From Burkholderiaceae bacterium (lineage in GTDB: Bacteria; Pseudomonadota; Gammaproteobacteria; Burkholderiales; Burkholderiaceae_C): a DNA stretch of 64,000 nt. Positions 15,754 through 26,621 of this stretch are shown here, piece after piece. The stretch covers positions 91,347 to 155,346 of the forward strand of contig JACKLI010000002.1 in assembly GCA_024235995.1 (NCBI GenBank), given 5' to 3'. The notes beneath the pieces were generated by a model. The model saw nothing but the letters and a program-made list of their open reading frames with translations, was not told the origin of the DNA and made no database searches. The stretch's first letter is position 1. Each line of letters begins with the position of its first letter. Position numbers and translations under genes: made by a program.

Positions 15754-16764
15754 TCAGGAGCGCCGCTGCAAAAGCTGAGCCGACAATTCTAGCAAACTCT
15801 CGGTGTAGGGGTTGCGGGCAAAGCCCTGCAGGGCCTCGACCGCGCGGCGGGCCTGGTCGGATGCGGCGTCGCGGGCCTGCTCCAGCGCGCCGCAGTCCTG
15901 CACGATGCGCAGGATGGCGGGCAGCTCGTCGGTGCTGCCCGATTCGATGGCGCGGCGCACCAGGGCCGATTCGGTCGCGGCGGCGCGCCGCATGGCCACG
16001 ATCAGGGGCAGGGTGACCTTGCCTTCGCGCAGGTCATCGCCCAGGTTCTTGCCCAGCTCGGCCGCGTCGCCCTCGTAGTCGAGCACGTCGTCGATGATCT
16101 GGAACGCCGTGCCCAGCGACTGGCCGTATTCGGCGCAGGCGGCCTCGACCTCGGGCGGGCTGCCGGCCAGCACCGCCGCCAGGCGGCAGCTGGCCTCGAA
16201 CAGCTTGGCGGTCTTGGAGCGGATGACGCGCAGGTACGCCGCCTCGTCCAGCGCGGCGTCGCGGATGTTCATCAGCTGCAGCACCTCGCCTTCGGCGATG
16301 ACGTTGGTGGCGTCGGCCAGGATCTGCATCACGCGCATGCTGCCGGTCTCGACCATCATCTGGAAGGCGCGCGAGTACAGGAAGTCGCCCACCAGCACGC
16401 TGGCCGGGTTGCCGAAGACCTCGTTGGCGGTGGACTTGCCGCGGCGCAGGGTGGATTCGTCCACCACGTCGTCGTGCAGCAGCGTGGCGGTGTGGATGAA
16501 CTCGACCACCGCCGCCAGGTTGAAGCGCTGCTCGCTCGTGCAGCCGAGCGCGCCGCAGGTCAGCAGCAGCAGCACGGGCCGCAGGCGCTTGCCGCCCGAG
16601 GCGATGATGTAGCGCGCCACCTGCCCCACCAGCGGCACGCCCGAGTCCAGGCGTCGGGCGATGGTGGCATCGACCTCGCGCATGTCGGCGGCGGCCAGCT
16701 CGAGCGCGCGGTGATAGGGGGTGGAGGAGGCGGACAAGGCGTGCGGCAGAAAGGGGTCGAACAA
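15754..16764 (-). CDS. ispB: Octaprenyl diphosphate synthase
   Basis: Trans-isoprenyl diphosphate synthase of 336 residues that makes the ubiquinone side chain. First Asp-rich motif LLHDDVVDES and second IIDDVLDYEG are present, with GGKRLRPVLLLL upstream for substrate phosphates. The listed start is a TTG (16764); an alternative start a little inside cannot be excluded. Divergent from rplU, the standard neighbourhood in beta- and gammaproteobacteria. Its 3' end is 22 bp from the tRNA-Pro gene. Confidence 0.92.
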   Translation of the reverse strand: MFDPFLPHALSASSTPYHRALELAAADMREVDATIARRLDSGVPLVGQVARYIIASGGKRLRPVLLLLTCGALGCTSEQRFNLAAVVEFIHTATLLHDDVVDESTLRRGKSTANEVFGNPASVLVGDFLYSRAFQMMVETGSMRVMQILADATNVIAEGEVLQLMNIRDAALDEAAYLRVIRSKTAKLFEASCRLAAVLAGSPPEVEAACAEYGQSLGTAFQIIDDVLDYEGDAAELGKNLGDDLREGKVTLPLIVAMRRAAATESALVRRAIESGSTDELPAILRIVQDCGALEQARDAASDQARRAVEALQGFARNPYTESLLELSAQLLQRRS

Positions 16765-16839
16765 CGCAGGCGAGGGCCGCGTGCGGCGCCCGGATTATAG
16801 GTTTGCCCTACCGTGGCTTGGTTGGGCCAGGGGGCTGGT

Positions 16840-16868
16840 TTGCCAGCATCGGCGGGAGCCTCTATAAT
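16840..16868 (+). promoter_or_regulatory. Sigma-70 promoter for rplU-rpmA
   Basis: TTGCCA (16840-16845), 17-bp spacer, TATAAT (16863-16868): a near-consensus promoter 54 bp upstream of the rplU start, consistent with strong ribosomal-protein expression. Confidence 0.85.
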
Positions 16869-16921
16869 GCGCGGTTCGCCGGAAATCCGTCTGGCGAGAC
16901 TCAACCAACGAGGGTTTTCAT

Positions 16922-17239
16922 ATGTACGCGGTCATAAAAACCGGTGGCAAGCAGTATCGCGTTGCTGCCGGCGAAAAGATCAAAGTAGAACAGATTGCTG
17001 CGGACGTAGGCCAGGAAATCACCATCGACCAGGTTCTGGCTGTCGGCAGCGGCGGCAACCTGGTGGTGGGCGCGCCCCTGGTGTCCGGCGCCACCGTGGT
17101 GGCCAAGGTGCTGTCGCACGGCAGGCACGACAAGGTGCGCATCTTCAAGATGCGCCGGCGCAAGCACTACCAGAAGCGCCAGGGCCATCGCCAGAACTAC
17201 ACCGAACTCGAGATCGGCGCCATCAACGGCGGCAATTAA
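16922..17239 (+). CDS. rplU: Ribosomal protein L21
   Basis: 105 residues, full length. Start [20 protein letters not shown] and end [20 protein letters not shown] are the L21 signatures. A 50S component that binds 23S rRNA. Upstream promoter at 16840; rpmA follows after 15 bp. Confidence 0.98.
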   Translation: MYAVIKTGGKQYRVAAGEKIKVEQIAADVGQEITIDQVLAVGSGGNLVVGAPLVSGATVVAKVLSHGRHDKVRIFKMRRRKHYQKRQGHRQNYTELEIGAINGGN

Positions 17240-17254
17240 GGAAAGGAAAGCGAC

Positions 17255-17518
17255 ATGGCACAGAAAAAAGGCGGCGGCTCCACCCGCAACGGCCGCGATT
17301 CCAAACCGAAGATGCTGGGCGTGAAGGCGTTTGGTGGCCAGTCCATCAGCGCCGGCTCGATCATCGTGCGCCAGCGCGGCACGCGCTTTCATGCCGGCAC
17401 CAACGTCGGCGTGGGCAAGGACCACACCCTGTTCGCGCTGGTCGACGGCCAGGTGTCGTTTGCGACCAAGGGCGCGCTGAACAAGCACACGGTCATCGTG
17501 ACGCCGGTGGCGGCCTGA
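17255..17518 (+). CDS. rpmA: Ribosomal protein L27
   Basis: 87 residues with [20 protein letters not shown] at the N-terminus, the tail that reaches the peptidyl-transferase centre, and [20 protein letters not shown]. Begins Met-Ala without the cleavable leader found in Firmicutes. GGAAAGGA precedes the ATG. Followed by a terminator at 17543. Confidence 0.98.
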   Translation: MAQKKGGGSTRNGRDSKPKMLGVKAFGGQSISAGSIIVRQRGTRFHAGTNVGVGKDHTLFALVDGQVSFATKGALNKHTVIVTPVAA

Positions 17519-17542
17519 TTTTTTCAGGCGCCTCGGTGCAGA

Positions 17543-17574
17543 CCAAAGCCCCGCGCCGCGGGGCTTTGGCGTTT
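17543..17574 (+). terminator. Terminator of rplU-rpmA
   Basis: CCAAAGCCCCGCG and its complement CGCGGGGCTTTGG, separated by one base, followed by CGTTTTT. Strong GC stem with T-run 25 bp after rpmA. Confidence 0.9.
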
Positions 17575-17589
17575 TTGAGGCTGCCCTAA

Positions 17590-18718
<1,129 letters not shown>

Positions 18719-18722
<4 letters not shown>

Positions 18723-19891
18723 TTCAAGAATCGAGTGCACAGGTGCTGCGCCAGGCGCGCCGCATCGTGGTCAAGGTGGGCTCCAGCCTGGTGACCAACG
18801 AGGGCCGCGGGCTGGACGCCGCGGCCATCGGTGAGTGGTGCCGGCAGCTCGCGCTGCTGGAGCGTGGCGCGGGCGGGCAGGCGCCGCGCGAGCTGGTGAT
18901 GGTCTCCAGCGGCGCCATTGCCGAGGGCATGAAGCGCCTGGGCTGGGCCAAGCGCCCGCGCGAGGTGAACGAGCTGCAGGCCGCCGCCGCCGTGGGCCAG
19001 ATGGGCCTGGCGCAGATGTACGAGACCAAGCTGAGCGAGCAGGGCCTGCGCAGCGCGCAGGTGCTGCTGACGCACGCCGACCTGGCCGACCGCGAGCGCT
19101 ACCTGAACGCGCGCTCCACCCTGATGACGCTGCTGCAGCACCAGGTGCTGCCGGTCATCAACGAGAACGACACGGTGGTCACCGACGAGATCAAGGTGGG
19201 CGACAACGACACCCTGGGCGCGCTGGTGGCCAACCTGATCGAGGCCGACCTGCTCGTCATCCTGACCGACCAGCGCGGGCTGTACACGGCCGACCCACGG
19301 CGCGACCCCAAGGCCGAGTTCGTGCACGAGGCGCGCGCGGGCGACCCGGCCCTGGAGCGCATGGCCGGCGGCGCCGGCTCGGGCATCGGCACCGGCGGCA
19401 TGCTGACCAAGATCGTGGCGGCGCGGCGCGCGGCGGGCTCGGGCGCCTCCACCGTGATCGCCTGGGGGCGCGAACCCGATGCGCTGCTGCGCCTGGCGGC
19501 GGGCGAGAACATCGGCACCCTGCTGGTGGCGCCCACGCACAAGACGCAGGCGCGCAAGCAGTGGATCGCCGACCACCTGCAGCTGCGCGGCTCCATCACG
19601 GTGGACGAGGGTGCGGCCGCCAAGCTGCGCCGCGAGGGCAAGAGCCTGCTGCCCATCGGCATGACGCAGGCGGAAGGCGATTTTTCGCGCGGCGACGTGA
19701 TCGCCATCCGCGACGGCGCCGGCCGCGAACTGGCGCGCGGCCTGGCCAACTATTCAAGCAGCGAGGCGCGCCTGCTGTGCCGCCGGCCGTCCCGCGACAT
19801 CGAAAAGCTGCTGGGCTACAGCGGCGGGCCCGAGATGGTGCACCGGGACAACCTGGTGCTGACGCAGCCGGGCGCCGGCGCCGATCAGTAG
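18719..19891 (+). CDS. proB: Glutamate 5-kinase
   Basis: 390 residues; first step of proline synthesis from glutamate. The amino-acid kinase domain begins [18 protein letters not shown] and has [37 protein letters not shown] and the ATP-site segment [21 protein letters not shown]-terminal PUA domain spans about residues 290-375 ([20 protein letters not shown]). The stop overlaps the convergent CNP1-like gene by 7 bp. Confidence 0.96.
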
Positions 19892-20409
19892 TAGAGCACC
19901 TGGTCGCCGGTCTTCAGCGCGCGCACGATCTCGGCCACCGAATGGCGTACGGTCGTGCCGTTGCACAGGCCGCCGCGCGCCAGCTGGTAGGGGTGGCGCA
20001 CCATCACGGTGTTTTGCCCCATCATGGGCTTCCACGCGCTTTCGGTGCTGGGGGTCCAGGGGCTGCCCTGCACCTGGCGGGCGTAGACGCGGTATTCGGC
20101 CGTGGCGCAGCGGATGCCTTCGTAGGTGGCGTTGACGGCCGAGCTGCCGCGCGTCACCACCACGTAGCGCACGATGCCGGTCTGTACGTTGACGCTGATG
20201 GTGGCCGGGTCGACCCCCATCTTCACCGTCGAGGTGCGCGGCATCTCGATCTCGATCAGGTGGTCCAGGCTGTAGCTGGGCGGGGGCGGCGGGGCGTCTT
20301 CCTTCCAGTCGGCGCGCTCGAGCTCGACGGTTTGCGCGCCGGCGGCCGCGGCCAGCGCCAGCAGCGCGGCGCCGGCCAGCGTCCGCGCCAGGGTGCCCAT
20401 GCGTGTCAT
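19885..20409 (-). CDS. CNP1-like periplasmic protein
   Basis: 174 residues with a signal peptide ([20 protein letters not shown]). The body matches the CNP1-like family of neisserial/betaproteobacterial proteins: [52 protein letters not shown]. Function unknown. Start ATG overlaps the rppH stop as ATGA (20406-20409), so the two are translationally coupled. Confidence 0.85.
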   Translation of the reverse strand: MTRMGTLARTLAGAALLALAAAAGAQTVELERADWKEDAPPPPPSYSLDHLIEIEMPRTSTVKMGVDPATISVNVQTGIVRYVVVTRGSSAVNATYEGIRCATAEYRVYARQVQGSPWTPSTESAWKPMMGQNTVMVRHPYQLARGGLCNGTTVRHSVAEIVRALKTGDQVLYY

Positions 20410-21062
20410 GAACCGCTCCGGGGCAGGAGGGGCGAGCGCAGGCCGCCGCTCAGGCTGGCGCCAGGGGGCAGCTCGATGCCGCCCGGCGCCGTGTCGGGCC
20501 CGCTGTGGGCGATGGGCGCCGGCACGGCAGGGACGTCGCCGCGCTCGCGCATGCGGGCGCCGCCGCGCAGGTAGCGGTTGCGTTGCTCGGGGCGCGGCAG
20601 GAAGCGCGCCAGCTCGGTCAGCGCCAGCTCGTACACGCCGCGCTTGAACTCGACCACCACGTCCAGCGGCACCCAGTAGTCGTTCCAGCGCCAGGCGTCG
20701 AACTCGGGGTGGTTGGTGGCGCGCAGGTTCAGCTGCCAGTCCTGCGCCACCAGCTGCAGCAGGTACCAGATCTGCTTCTGGCCCTTGTAATGGCCGCGCG
20801 CGTCGCGGCGGATGAACCGGTCGGGCACCTCGTAGCGCAACCAGTCACGGGTTCGGGCCACGATGCGCACATGCTCCGGCAGCAGGCCCACTTCCTCGTG
20901 CAGTTCGCGGAACATGGCCTGCTCGGGCGATTCGCCCCGATCGATGCCGCCCTGCGGAAACTGCCAGGAGTGGGTGCGGATGCGCTTGCCCCAAAATACC
21001 TGATTTTTCTGGTTGAGCAAGACGATGCCGACGTTCGGGCGAAAGCCTTCCCGGTCAAGCAT
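20406..21062 (-). CDS. rppH: RNA pyrophosphohydrolase
   Basis: 218 residues from the ATG at 21062. Nudix hydrolase that removes pyrophosphate from mRNA 5' ends to start decay. The Nudix box is [24 protein letters not shown] and [24 protein letters not shown] is the RppH N-terminus (split here only by name; the catalytic glutamates lie in RELHEEVG). The C-terminal 50 residues beyond the usual 160-170 are Pro/Gly-rich and poorly conserved. Divergent from proS, the standard betaproteobacterial arrangement. Confidence 0.95.
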   Translation of the reverse strand: MLDREGFRPNVGIVLLNQKNQVFWGKRIRTHSWQFPQGGIDRGESPEQAMFRELHEEVGLLPEHVRIVARTRDWLRYEVPDRFIRRDARGHYKGQKQIWYLLQLVAQDWQLNLRATNHPEFDAWRWNDYWVPLDVVVEFKRGVYELALTELARFLPRPEQRNRYLRGGARMRERGDVPAVPAPIAHSGPDTAPGGIELPPGASLSGGLRSPLLPRSGS

Positions 21063-21167
21063 AATCAAACCTCAAATTCAATAAGTTGTGACCATTATGC
21101 ACGGCATGAAACGCTGGGCAAGTGGGCACAAACCCCCTGTGCGGCGCCCCGCGGGCGCCGGGTGTCC

Positions 21168-22913
21168 ATGAAAGCCTCCCAGTTCCTGATTTCCACCCTC
21201 AAAGAGGCGCCCGCCGATGCCGAAGTGGTCAGCCACCGGCTGATGATGCGCGCCGGCATGATCAAGCGCCTGTCGGCCGGCATCTACACCTACATGCCCA
21301 TGGGCCTGCGCGTGATCCGCAAGGTCGAGGCCATCGTGCGCGAGGAGATGAACCGCGCCGGCGCCATCGAATGCACCATGCCCGTGATCCAGCCGGCCGA
21401 GCTGTGGAACGAGAGCGGGCGCTTCGAGAAAATGGGCCCCGAGCTGATGCGCGTGAAGGACCGCCACGAGCGCGACTACGTGGTGCAGCCCACCAGCGAG
21501 GAGGCGGTGACCGACATCGCGCGCCAGGAGTTCAAGAGCTACAAGCAGTTGCCCAAGAACCTGTACCAGATCCAGACCAAGTTCCGCGACGAGCGCCGCC
21601 CGCGCTTCGGCCTGATGCGCGGGCGCGAGTTCATCATGAAGGACGCCTACAGCTTCGACCGCGACGAGGCCGGCGCCAAGCGCAGCTACCAGGTGATGGC
21701 CAAGGCCTACCGCGCCATCTTCGACCGCTTTGGCCTGAGCTACCGCGCCGTGGCGGCCGACTCGGGCGCCATCGGGGGCGATTTAAGCGAGGAGTTCCAG
21801 GTCATCGCCGCCACCGGTGAGGACGCCATCGTGTATGCCACCGGCAGCGACTACGCGGCCAACCTGGAAAAGGCCGAGGCGGCTGCGCCGCAAGGCCCAC
21901 GCCCCGCGCCCGCGCAGGCCCTGGTCAAGATGCCGACGCCCGGCAAGAGCACCTGCGCCAACGTGGCCGCGCTGTTGAATCTGCCGTTGACGCAGACGGT
22001 GAAATCGCTGGTGCTGGCCACCGACACGCTGGACGAGCAGGGTGTCGTCACCCAGTCGCAGGTGTGGCTGCTGCTGCTGCGCGGCGACCACGACATGAAC
22101 GAAGTCAAGGTGAGCAAGGTGCCGGGGCTGGACGCCGGTTTCCGCTTTGCCAGCCTGCCCGAGATCGAGGCGCACTTCGGCTCCAGGCCCGGCTACCTGG
22201 GCCCCATCGGCCTGAAAAAGCCGGTCAAGGTGGTGGCCGACCGCGAGGTGGCGCTGATGGCCGACTGGGTGTGCGGCGCCAACGCCGAGGACTTTCACTT
22301 CACCGGCACCAACTGGGGACGCGATCTGCCCGAGCCGGACGTGGTGGCCGACATCCGCAACGTGGTGGCGGGCGACGCCGCGCCCGACGGCCGTGGGCAA
22401 CTGGCGATCGAGCGCGGCATCGAGATCGGCCACGTGTTCTACCTGGGCACCAAGTACAGCCGCGCGATGAACGCCACCTTCCTGGACGAGGACGGCAAGC
22501 CCAAGCCCTTCGAGATGGGCTGCTACGGCATCGGCGTCACGCGCCTGCCCGCCGCGGCCATCGAGCAGAACCACGACGAGCGCGGCATCATCTGGCCCGA
22601 CGCCATCGCCCCCTTCACCGTGGTCATCTGCCCGGTGGGCATGGACCGCAGCGAGGCCGTCAAGGCCGCCGCCGAGGCGCTCTACGCCGATCTGCGGGCC
22701 GCGGGCGTGGACGTGATCCTGGACGACCGCGGCGAGCGCCCCGGCGCCATGTTTGCCGACTGGGAGCTGATCGGCGTGCCGCACCGCGTGACCATTGGCG
22801 ACAAGGGCCTGAAGGACGGCCAGCTCGAATACCAGCACCGCCGCGACACGGCGGCCACGCGGGTGCCGCTGGCCGACATCGCCGCCTTCGTGAAGGGCCG
22901 TCTGGCCGGGTGA
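21168..22913 (+). CDS. proS: Prolyl-tRNA synthetase (bacterial type, with editing domain)
   Basis: 581 residues from the ATG at 21168. Class II synthetase: motif 1 around [15 protein letters not shown], motif 2 [20 protein letters not shown] and motif 3 [18 protein letters not shown]. The inserted YbaK-like editing domain that deacylates Ala-tRNA(Pro) spans about residues 230-390 ([20 protein letters not shown]). C-terminal anticodon-binding domain ends the protein. The frame is open upstream, but homology begins at [15 protein letters not shown]. Confidence 0.97.
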   Translation: MKASQFLISTLKEAPADAEVVSHRLMMRAGMIKRLSAGIYTYMPMGLRVIRKVEAIVREEMNRAGAIECTMPVIQPAELWNESGRFEKMGPELMRVKDRHERDYVVQPTSEEAVTDIARQEFKSYKQLPKNLYQIQTKFRDERRPRFGLMRGREFIMKDAYSFDRDEAGAKRSYQVMAKAYRAIFDRFGLSYRAVAADSGAIGGDLSEEFQVIAATGEDAIVYATGSDYAANLEKAEAAAPQGPRPAPAQALVKMPTPGKSTCANVAALLNLPLTQTVKSLVLATDTLDEQGVVTQSQVWLLLLRGDHDMNEVKVSKVPGLDAGFRFASLPEIEAHFGSRPGYLGPIGLKKPVKVVADREVALMADWVCGANAEDFHFTGTNWGRDLPEPDVVADIRNVVAGDAAPDGRGQLAIERGIEIGHVFYLGTKYSRAMNATFLDEDGKPKPFEMGCYGIGVTRLPAAAIEQNHDERGIIWPDAIAPFTVVICPVGMDRSEAVKAAAEALYADLRAAGVDVILDDRGERPGAMFADWELIGVPHRVTIGDKGLKDGQLEYQHRRDTAATRVPLADIAAFVKGRLAG

Positions 22914-22915
22914 CG

Positions 22916-23572
22916 ATGCCCGCCCGAAGCCGCCGCGCCCTGCTGCGCACCCTGCTGGCGCTGCCCGGCGGCGCGCTGCTGGGGCCACGCGGCGCCCAGG
23001 CCGGCGGACAGCTGGAGGAGCCCCTGGCCGACGCCGTGCGCACGGCGCTGAGCGCGGCCATCGCCAACGACGCGCCGCCGGTGCCGGTGTTCGACAACAC
23101 CGAGGCGCGGCTGGCCTACCTGCGCTGGCTCTCGCACATGAGCGACCGGCTGTACGGGCGCATGAAGGACTTCGACACGCGCATCGGGTTCCTGCAGACC
23201 CTGTGGTACGAGACCCACCGCGCCGGGCTGGACACCTCGCTGGTGCTGGGCCTGGTGCAGGTCGAGAGCGCGTTTCGCAAATACGCCGTCTCCAGCGTGG
23301 GCGCGCGCGGCTACATGCAGGTCATGCCCTTCTGGAGCCGGGTGATCGGCGACGGCGATCCGGGCAAGCTGTTTCACATGCAGACCAACCTGCGCTTCGG
23401 CTGCGTCATCCTGCGCCACTACCTGGACCGCGAGCAGGGCAACCTGTACCTGGCGCTGGGGCGCTACAACGGCTCGCGTGGGCAGGCGCCGTATCCGAAT
23501 GCGGTGTTCGGGGCGCAAAAAAACTGGCATTTCGACCGCCAGCCGGCGTCGATCATGCCCAGCAAGCTATAA
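22916..23572 (+). CDS. Lytic transglycosylase, SLT domain
   Basis: 218 residues with an Arg-rich signal-like N-terminus (RSRRALLRTLLALPGGALLG) compatible with Tat or Sec export. The SLT-type catalytic glutamate is in GLVQVESAFRKYAVSS (about residue 118), followed by GARGYMQVMPFW and the ALGRYNGSRG active-site wall. It cleaves peptidoglycan between MurNAc and GlcNAc in the periplasm. The ATG at 22916 is 3 bp after the proS stop; a GTG at 22910 is possible. Likely co-transcribed with proS. Confidence 0.88.
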   Translation: MPARSRRALLRTLLALPGGALLGPRGAQAGGQLEEPLADAVRTALSAAIANDAPPVPVFDNTEARLAYLRWLSHMSDRLYGRMKDFDTRIGFLQTLWYETHRAGLDTSLVLGLVQVESAFRKYAVSSVGARGYMQVMPFWSRVIGDGDPGKLFHMQTNLRFGCVILRHYLDREQGNLYLALGRYNGSRGQAPYPNAVFGAQKNWHFDRQPASIMPSKL

Positions 23573-23581
23573 AAACAGTAG

Positions 23582-24895
23582 TCAATCGCCCGCTGCAACG
23601 TGGGGCGCCGGCGCCTCGCGCGTGACCAGCACCTGGTCGATGCGGTGGTTGTCCACGTCCATCACCTCGAAGCGGTGCCCGTCCCACGTCAGCCGGTCGG
23701 TGCGGCGCGGCACGCGGCGCAGCATCACCATCAGGAAGCCGGCCAGGGTGTCGTACTCGCCCATGTGCGGCGGCTCGTTCAGCTCGAGCGCGCGCAGCAC
23801 GTCGGACATCGGCGTCAGGCCGTCGATCAGCCAACTGCCGTCCTCGCGCCGCACGATCATCTCCTCGTCCTCCTGCGTCACCAGCTCGCCCATCACCGTG
23901 CTCATCACGTCGTTGAGCGTGACCAGGCCCACCACCGTGCTGTATTCGTTGACGATCAGCGCAAAGTCCTCGCGCTGCTGGCGAAACTGGTGCAGCACCT
24001 CCGACAGGCTCAGGCGGTCGGGCACCACCACCAGCTTGTGCAGCAGGGTGTCGTCGGTCAGGCGGATCGGCTGGCCGTTGAGCACGCGCTGGAACAGCTC
24101 CTTGGCGTCCACGTAGCCGAGGGTCTGGTCCAGCTCGCCGCGGCACACCGGGTAGGTCGAGTAGGGCTCGGCGGCGATGCGCGCGCGCACCACCTCGGCG
24201 GGGTCGTCGTGGTGCAGCCAGGCGATGCGGTCGCGCGGCGTCATGGCGCTGCTGACGGCACGCGTCTCCAGCTCCAGCAGGTTCTCGATCACCTGCTGCT
24301 CGGGGCGGTCGATGGCGCCGGCCTGCGTGCCGGCCTCGGCCAGCGCCAGGATGTCGTCGGGCGTGATGCGCTCGTCGCGCCGCAGCGGCAGGCCCAGGGC
24401 GCGCATCAGCGCGTCGGTGCAGCGCGCGTACAGCCACACCAGCGGCCGCAGCGCCAGCCGCACCGCGTGCATGGGGCCGATCAGGGCCATGGCCACGCGC
24501 TCGGGCTCGGCCATGCCCAGGCGCTTGGGCAGCAGGTCGGCAAACACGACGAACATCGAGGTCACCACCAGCACCGACGCGGCAAAGGCCACGTCGCCCG
24601 CCAGCTCCACCGGCAGCCACAGCGCCAGCAGGCGCGCCAGCGGCGGGCCGAACAGGCCCTCGCCCACGATGCCGCCCAGAATGGCCACCGCGTTGACGCC
24701 GATCTGCACCGTGGTGAAATAGTCGCCCGGCTGCTCCTGCACCTGCAGCACGCGCAGCGCCCGCGCGTTGCCCGCGTCGGCCAGCGAGCGCAGCCGCAGC
24801 CGGCGCGAGGCCGCCAGCGCGATCTCGGCCAGCGCGAAAAAGGCGCTGACCACGATCAGCAGCACAATCAGCAGCAGGCTCTGCGTGAAGCTCAT
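23582..24895 (-). CDS. CNNM/CorC-family transporter (HlyC/CorC type), paralogue 1
   Basis: 437 residues: an N-terminal DUF21/CNNM membrane domain of about 190 residues (ALAEIALAASRRLRLRSLAD; INAVAILGGIVGEGLFG with N in place), a CBS pair at about 215-335 (SSAMTPRDRIAWLHHDD; LIVNEYSTVVGLVTLNDVMS) and a C-terminal CorC_HlyC domain (TLAGFLMVMLRRVP). Linked to magnesium/cobalt efflux; the name hemolysin is historical. Convergent with the transglycosylase gene. A paralogue lies at 26996. Confidence 0.92.
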   Translation of the reverse strand: MSFTQSLLLIVLLIVVSAFFALAEIALAASRRLRLRSLADAGNARALRVLQVQEQPGDYFTTVQIGVNAVAILGGIVGEGLFGPPLARLLALWLPVELAGDVAFAASVLVVTSMFVVFADLLPKRLGMAEPERVAMALIGPMHAVRLALRPLVWLYARCTDALMRALGLPLRRDERITPDDILALAEAGTQAGAIDRPEQQVIENLLELETRAVSSAMTPRDRIAWLHHDDPAEVVRARIAAEPYSTYPVCRGELDQTLGYVDAKELFQRVLNGQPIRLTDDTLLHKLVVVPDRLSLSEVLHQFRQQREDFALIVNEYSTVVGLVTLNDVMSTVMGELVTQEDEEMIVRREDGSWLIDGLTPMSDVLRALELNEPPHMGEYDTLAGFLMVMLRRVPRRTDRLTWDGHRFEVMDVDNHRIDQVLVTREAPAPHVAAGD

Positions 24896-24987
24896 GAGGG
24901 CAGGGACGATGGGGAGTTGGCTGCCCCGCGCAGGATGCGGCGGGCACGCCGGGCCAGTGTAGGGGCAATCGCGCGCCAGGCAGGCCG

Positions 24988-25017
24988 TTCGGGGTGGCGT
25001 GAGGGGCTGACTATAAT
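24988..25017 (+). promoter_or_regulatory. Possible promoter of the yidB-like gene
   Basis: TATAAT (25012-25017) with a weak TTCGGG 18 bp upstream, 76 bp before the gene. The only good -10 box in the 198-bp gap. Confidence 0.45.
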
Positions 25018-25092
25018 TTTTTCGGGGGTGCGGCCGCGCCGGGGTTCCGGGGCGCCGCCCCTTTCCATAACTGCTGACGAGCGAGGTTCGTG

Positions 25093-25827
25093 ATGTATGA
25101 GGTGCTGATCCGCGAGGCGGCCGTGCGTTTTGGCCTGGGTGACAAGGCGCTGCCGGTGCTGCAGATGCTGCTGGCCTACATGACGGCCAAAGACAGCGGG
25201 GGGCTGGTTGGCTTTCTCGAAAAATTCAAGGCTGCCGGGCTGGGGCCGGTCATCCAGTCCTGGCTGGGCGGCGGGCCCAGCGCCCAGCCGATCGGCAACA
25301 GCCAGCTCGAGACGGTGCTGGGCTCCAGCGGCGGCCTGCTGTCGCTGATCAGCGGCAAGCTGGAACTGGGGCGCGACAACGTGACCTCGGCCCTGGGCTA
25401 CCTGCTGCCGGCCCTGGTGGGCAAACTCACGCCGGGTGGCAGCATGCCCTCCAGCCTGCCGCCCGAGGTGCAGAGCCTGGCCGAGGCCGGTCAGCAGCTG
25501 CTGGCGGCGCCGGCCCCGGCGGAGCTGACCTCCGGCGGCATCGGCGGCGGCCTGCTCAGCTGGCTGCCCTGGGTGGTGGTGGTGCTGGCCGCGCTGTTTG
25601 GCCTGAGCTACTGCGGCAAGGACAAGGGCAGCGCCACCCCGCCGGCGGCCTCCGCGCCGGCATCGGCGCCCGCCGAGGCGGCACCCGCAGCGCCGGCAGC
25701 GGCACCGGCCGCGTCCGAGCCAGCCTCACCCGCTTCCGAAGGAGCGGTGCCGGCGGCGGCAGCACCTGCTGCATCCGAGCCCGAGACGCCCGCATCGGCG
25801 GTGGTCTCGGGCGACACGCGCGCCTGA
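25093..25827 (+). CDS. YidB family protein (DUF937)
   Basis: 244 residues. The N-terminal half is the YidB/DUF937 domain: LIREAAVRFGLGDKALPVLQ, GLVGFLEKFKAAGLGPVIQS and WLGGGPSAQPI. A single hydrophobic span follows near residue 165 (LLSWLPWVVVVLAALFGLSY), then an Ala/Pro/Ser-rich low-complexity tail of about 60 residues, probably periplasmic. Function unknown. GTG at 25090 directly precedes the ATG and is an equal alternative. A bidirectional terminator separates it from grxD. Confidence 0.85.
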   Translation: MYEVLIREAAVRFGLGDKALPVLQMLLAYMTAKDSGGLVGFLEKFKAAGLGPVIQSWLGGGPSAQPIGNSQLETVLGSSGGLLSLISGKLELGRDNVTSALGYLLPALVGKLTPGGSMPSSLPPEVQSLAEAGQQLLAAPAPAELTSGGIGGGLLSWLPWVVVVLAALFGLSYCGKDKGSATPPAASAPASAPAEAAPAAPAAAPAASEPASPASEGAVPAAAAPAASEPETPASAVVSGDTRA

Positions 25828-25846
25828 GGCGGCGCGGCGGCCATGA

Positions 25847-25873
25847 AAAACGGACGCCTCAGGCGTCCGTTTT
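25847..25873. terminator. Bidirectional terminator between yidB-like gene and grxD
   Basis: AAAACGGACGCCT, one base, AGGCGTCCGTTTT: perfect 13-bp palindrome with A/T runs at both ends, between convergent genes. Confidence 0.9.
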
Positions 25874-25900
25874 GCTTTTGGGCTCAGCGAGAGGGTGGTG

Positions 25901-26233
25901 TCAGGCGGCGTTGGCGCCCACCAGCTGCTGCAGCTCGCCCGACTCGTACATCTCCATCATGATGTCGGCGCCACCGATGAATTCGCCCTTGACGTAGAGC
26001 TGGGGAATGGTGGGCCAGCGGCTGTAGTCCTTGATGCCCTGGCGGATGGCTTCGTCCTCCAGCACGTTCACGGTGGTGAGCGCGCCGGTGTCGACGCCGA
26101 CGGCCTTCAGGATCTGGACGGCGCGGCCCGAAAAGCCGCACATCGGAAAATGGGCGTCGCCCTTCATGAACAGTACGAGGTCATGACCTTTGACGAGCTG
26201 CTCGATGCGTTGCTGGGTGTTTGAATCCGTCAT
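25901..26233 (-). CDS. grxD: Monothiol glutaredoxin, Grx4 type
   Basis: 110 residues. The CGFS active site is in DAHFPMCGFSGRAVQIL, with the GSH-binding YSRWPTIPQLYVKGEFIGG and a terminal GGADIMMEMYESGEL. These proteins carry and deliver [2Fe-2S] clusters, often with BolA. Length is standard. The MITE-like element at 26321 lies upstream of its start. Confidence 0.96.
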   Translation of the reverse strand: MTDSNTQQRIEQLVKGHDLVLFMKGDAHFPMCGFSGRAVQILKAVGVDTGALTTVNVLEDEAIRQGIKDYSRWPTIPQLYVKGEFIGGADIMMEMYESGELQQLVGANAA

Positions 26234-26320
26234 GGTGCTTCCTGTTGCGCGAAGTGTGAATTATCCCATTTCGGGCGCAACCCCATGGGGCGCGAGGCTG
26301 GATGAAAAACAAGGGCGCCC

Positions 26321-26591
26321 CTAGTCCAGTGAAACGGTGAAATCGGCTGTGCGCTGGAACCGCAACAGGTGCAGGACAAGGCGCGCGCCGCAGCCAAGGC
26401 TGGCTGCCTTGGCAAGGTGCGCAACGCCGGCATGCGCCTGTTGCGGCTCCAGCCCTTCGGGTGAATGCCTGGCAGGGCCGCACTCGTCGTTGCCGTGCTC
26501 GCCGGGTGTCCAACCCGGCTGCGCCCGACGCCTCGATTGCGGCCCTGCCAGGCATTCACGCACACCCGATTTCACCGTTTCACTGGACTAG
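26321..26591. mobile_element. MITE-like element with nested palindromes
   Basis: 271 bp with perfect 26-bp terminal inverted repeats (26321-26346 and 26566-26591, ends CTAG), flanked by direct repeats GCGCCC (26315-26320, 26592-26597) as expected of a target duplication. Inside are two long stems. Arm A pairs 26355-26372 with 26434-26451 (16 of 18) and is topped by GCCAAGG/CCTTGGC. Arm B pairs 26461-26482 with 26538-26559 (perfect 22 bp) and is topped by GCCGGGT/ACCCGGC. No transposase and no credible gene. It fills most of the 389-bp gap between grxD and the H-NS-like gene; nothing else was recognised there. Confidence 0.75.
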
Positions 26592-26621
26592 GCGCCCTGC
26601 CATCGGTACAGCGAACCGGGG

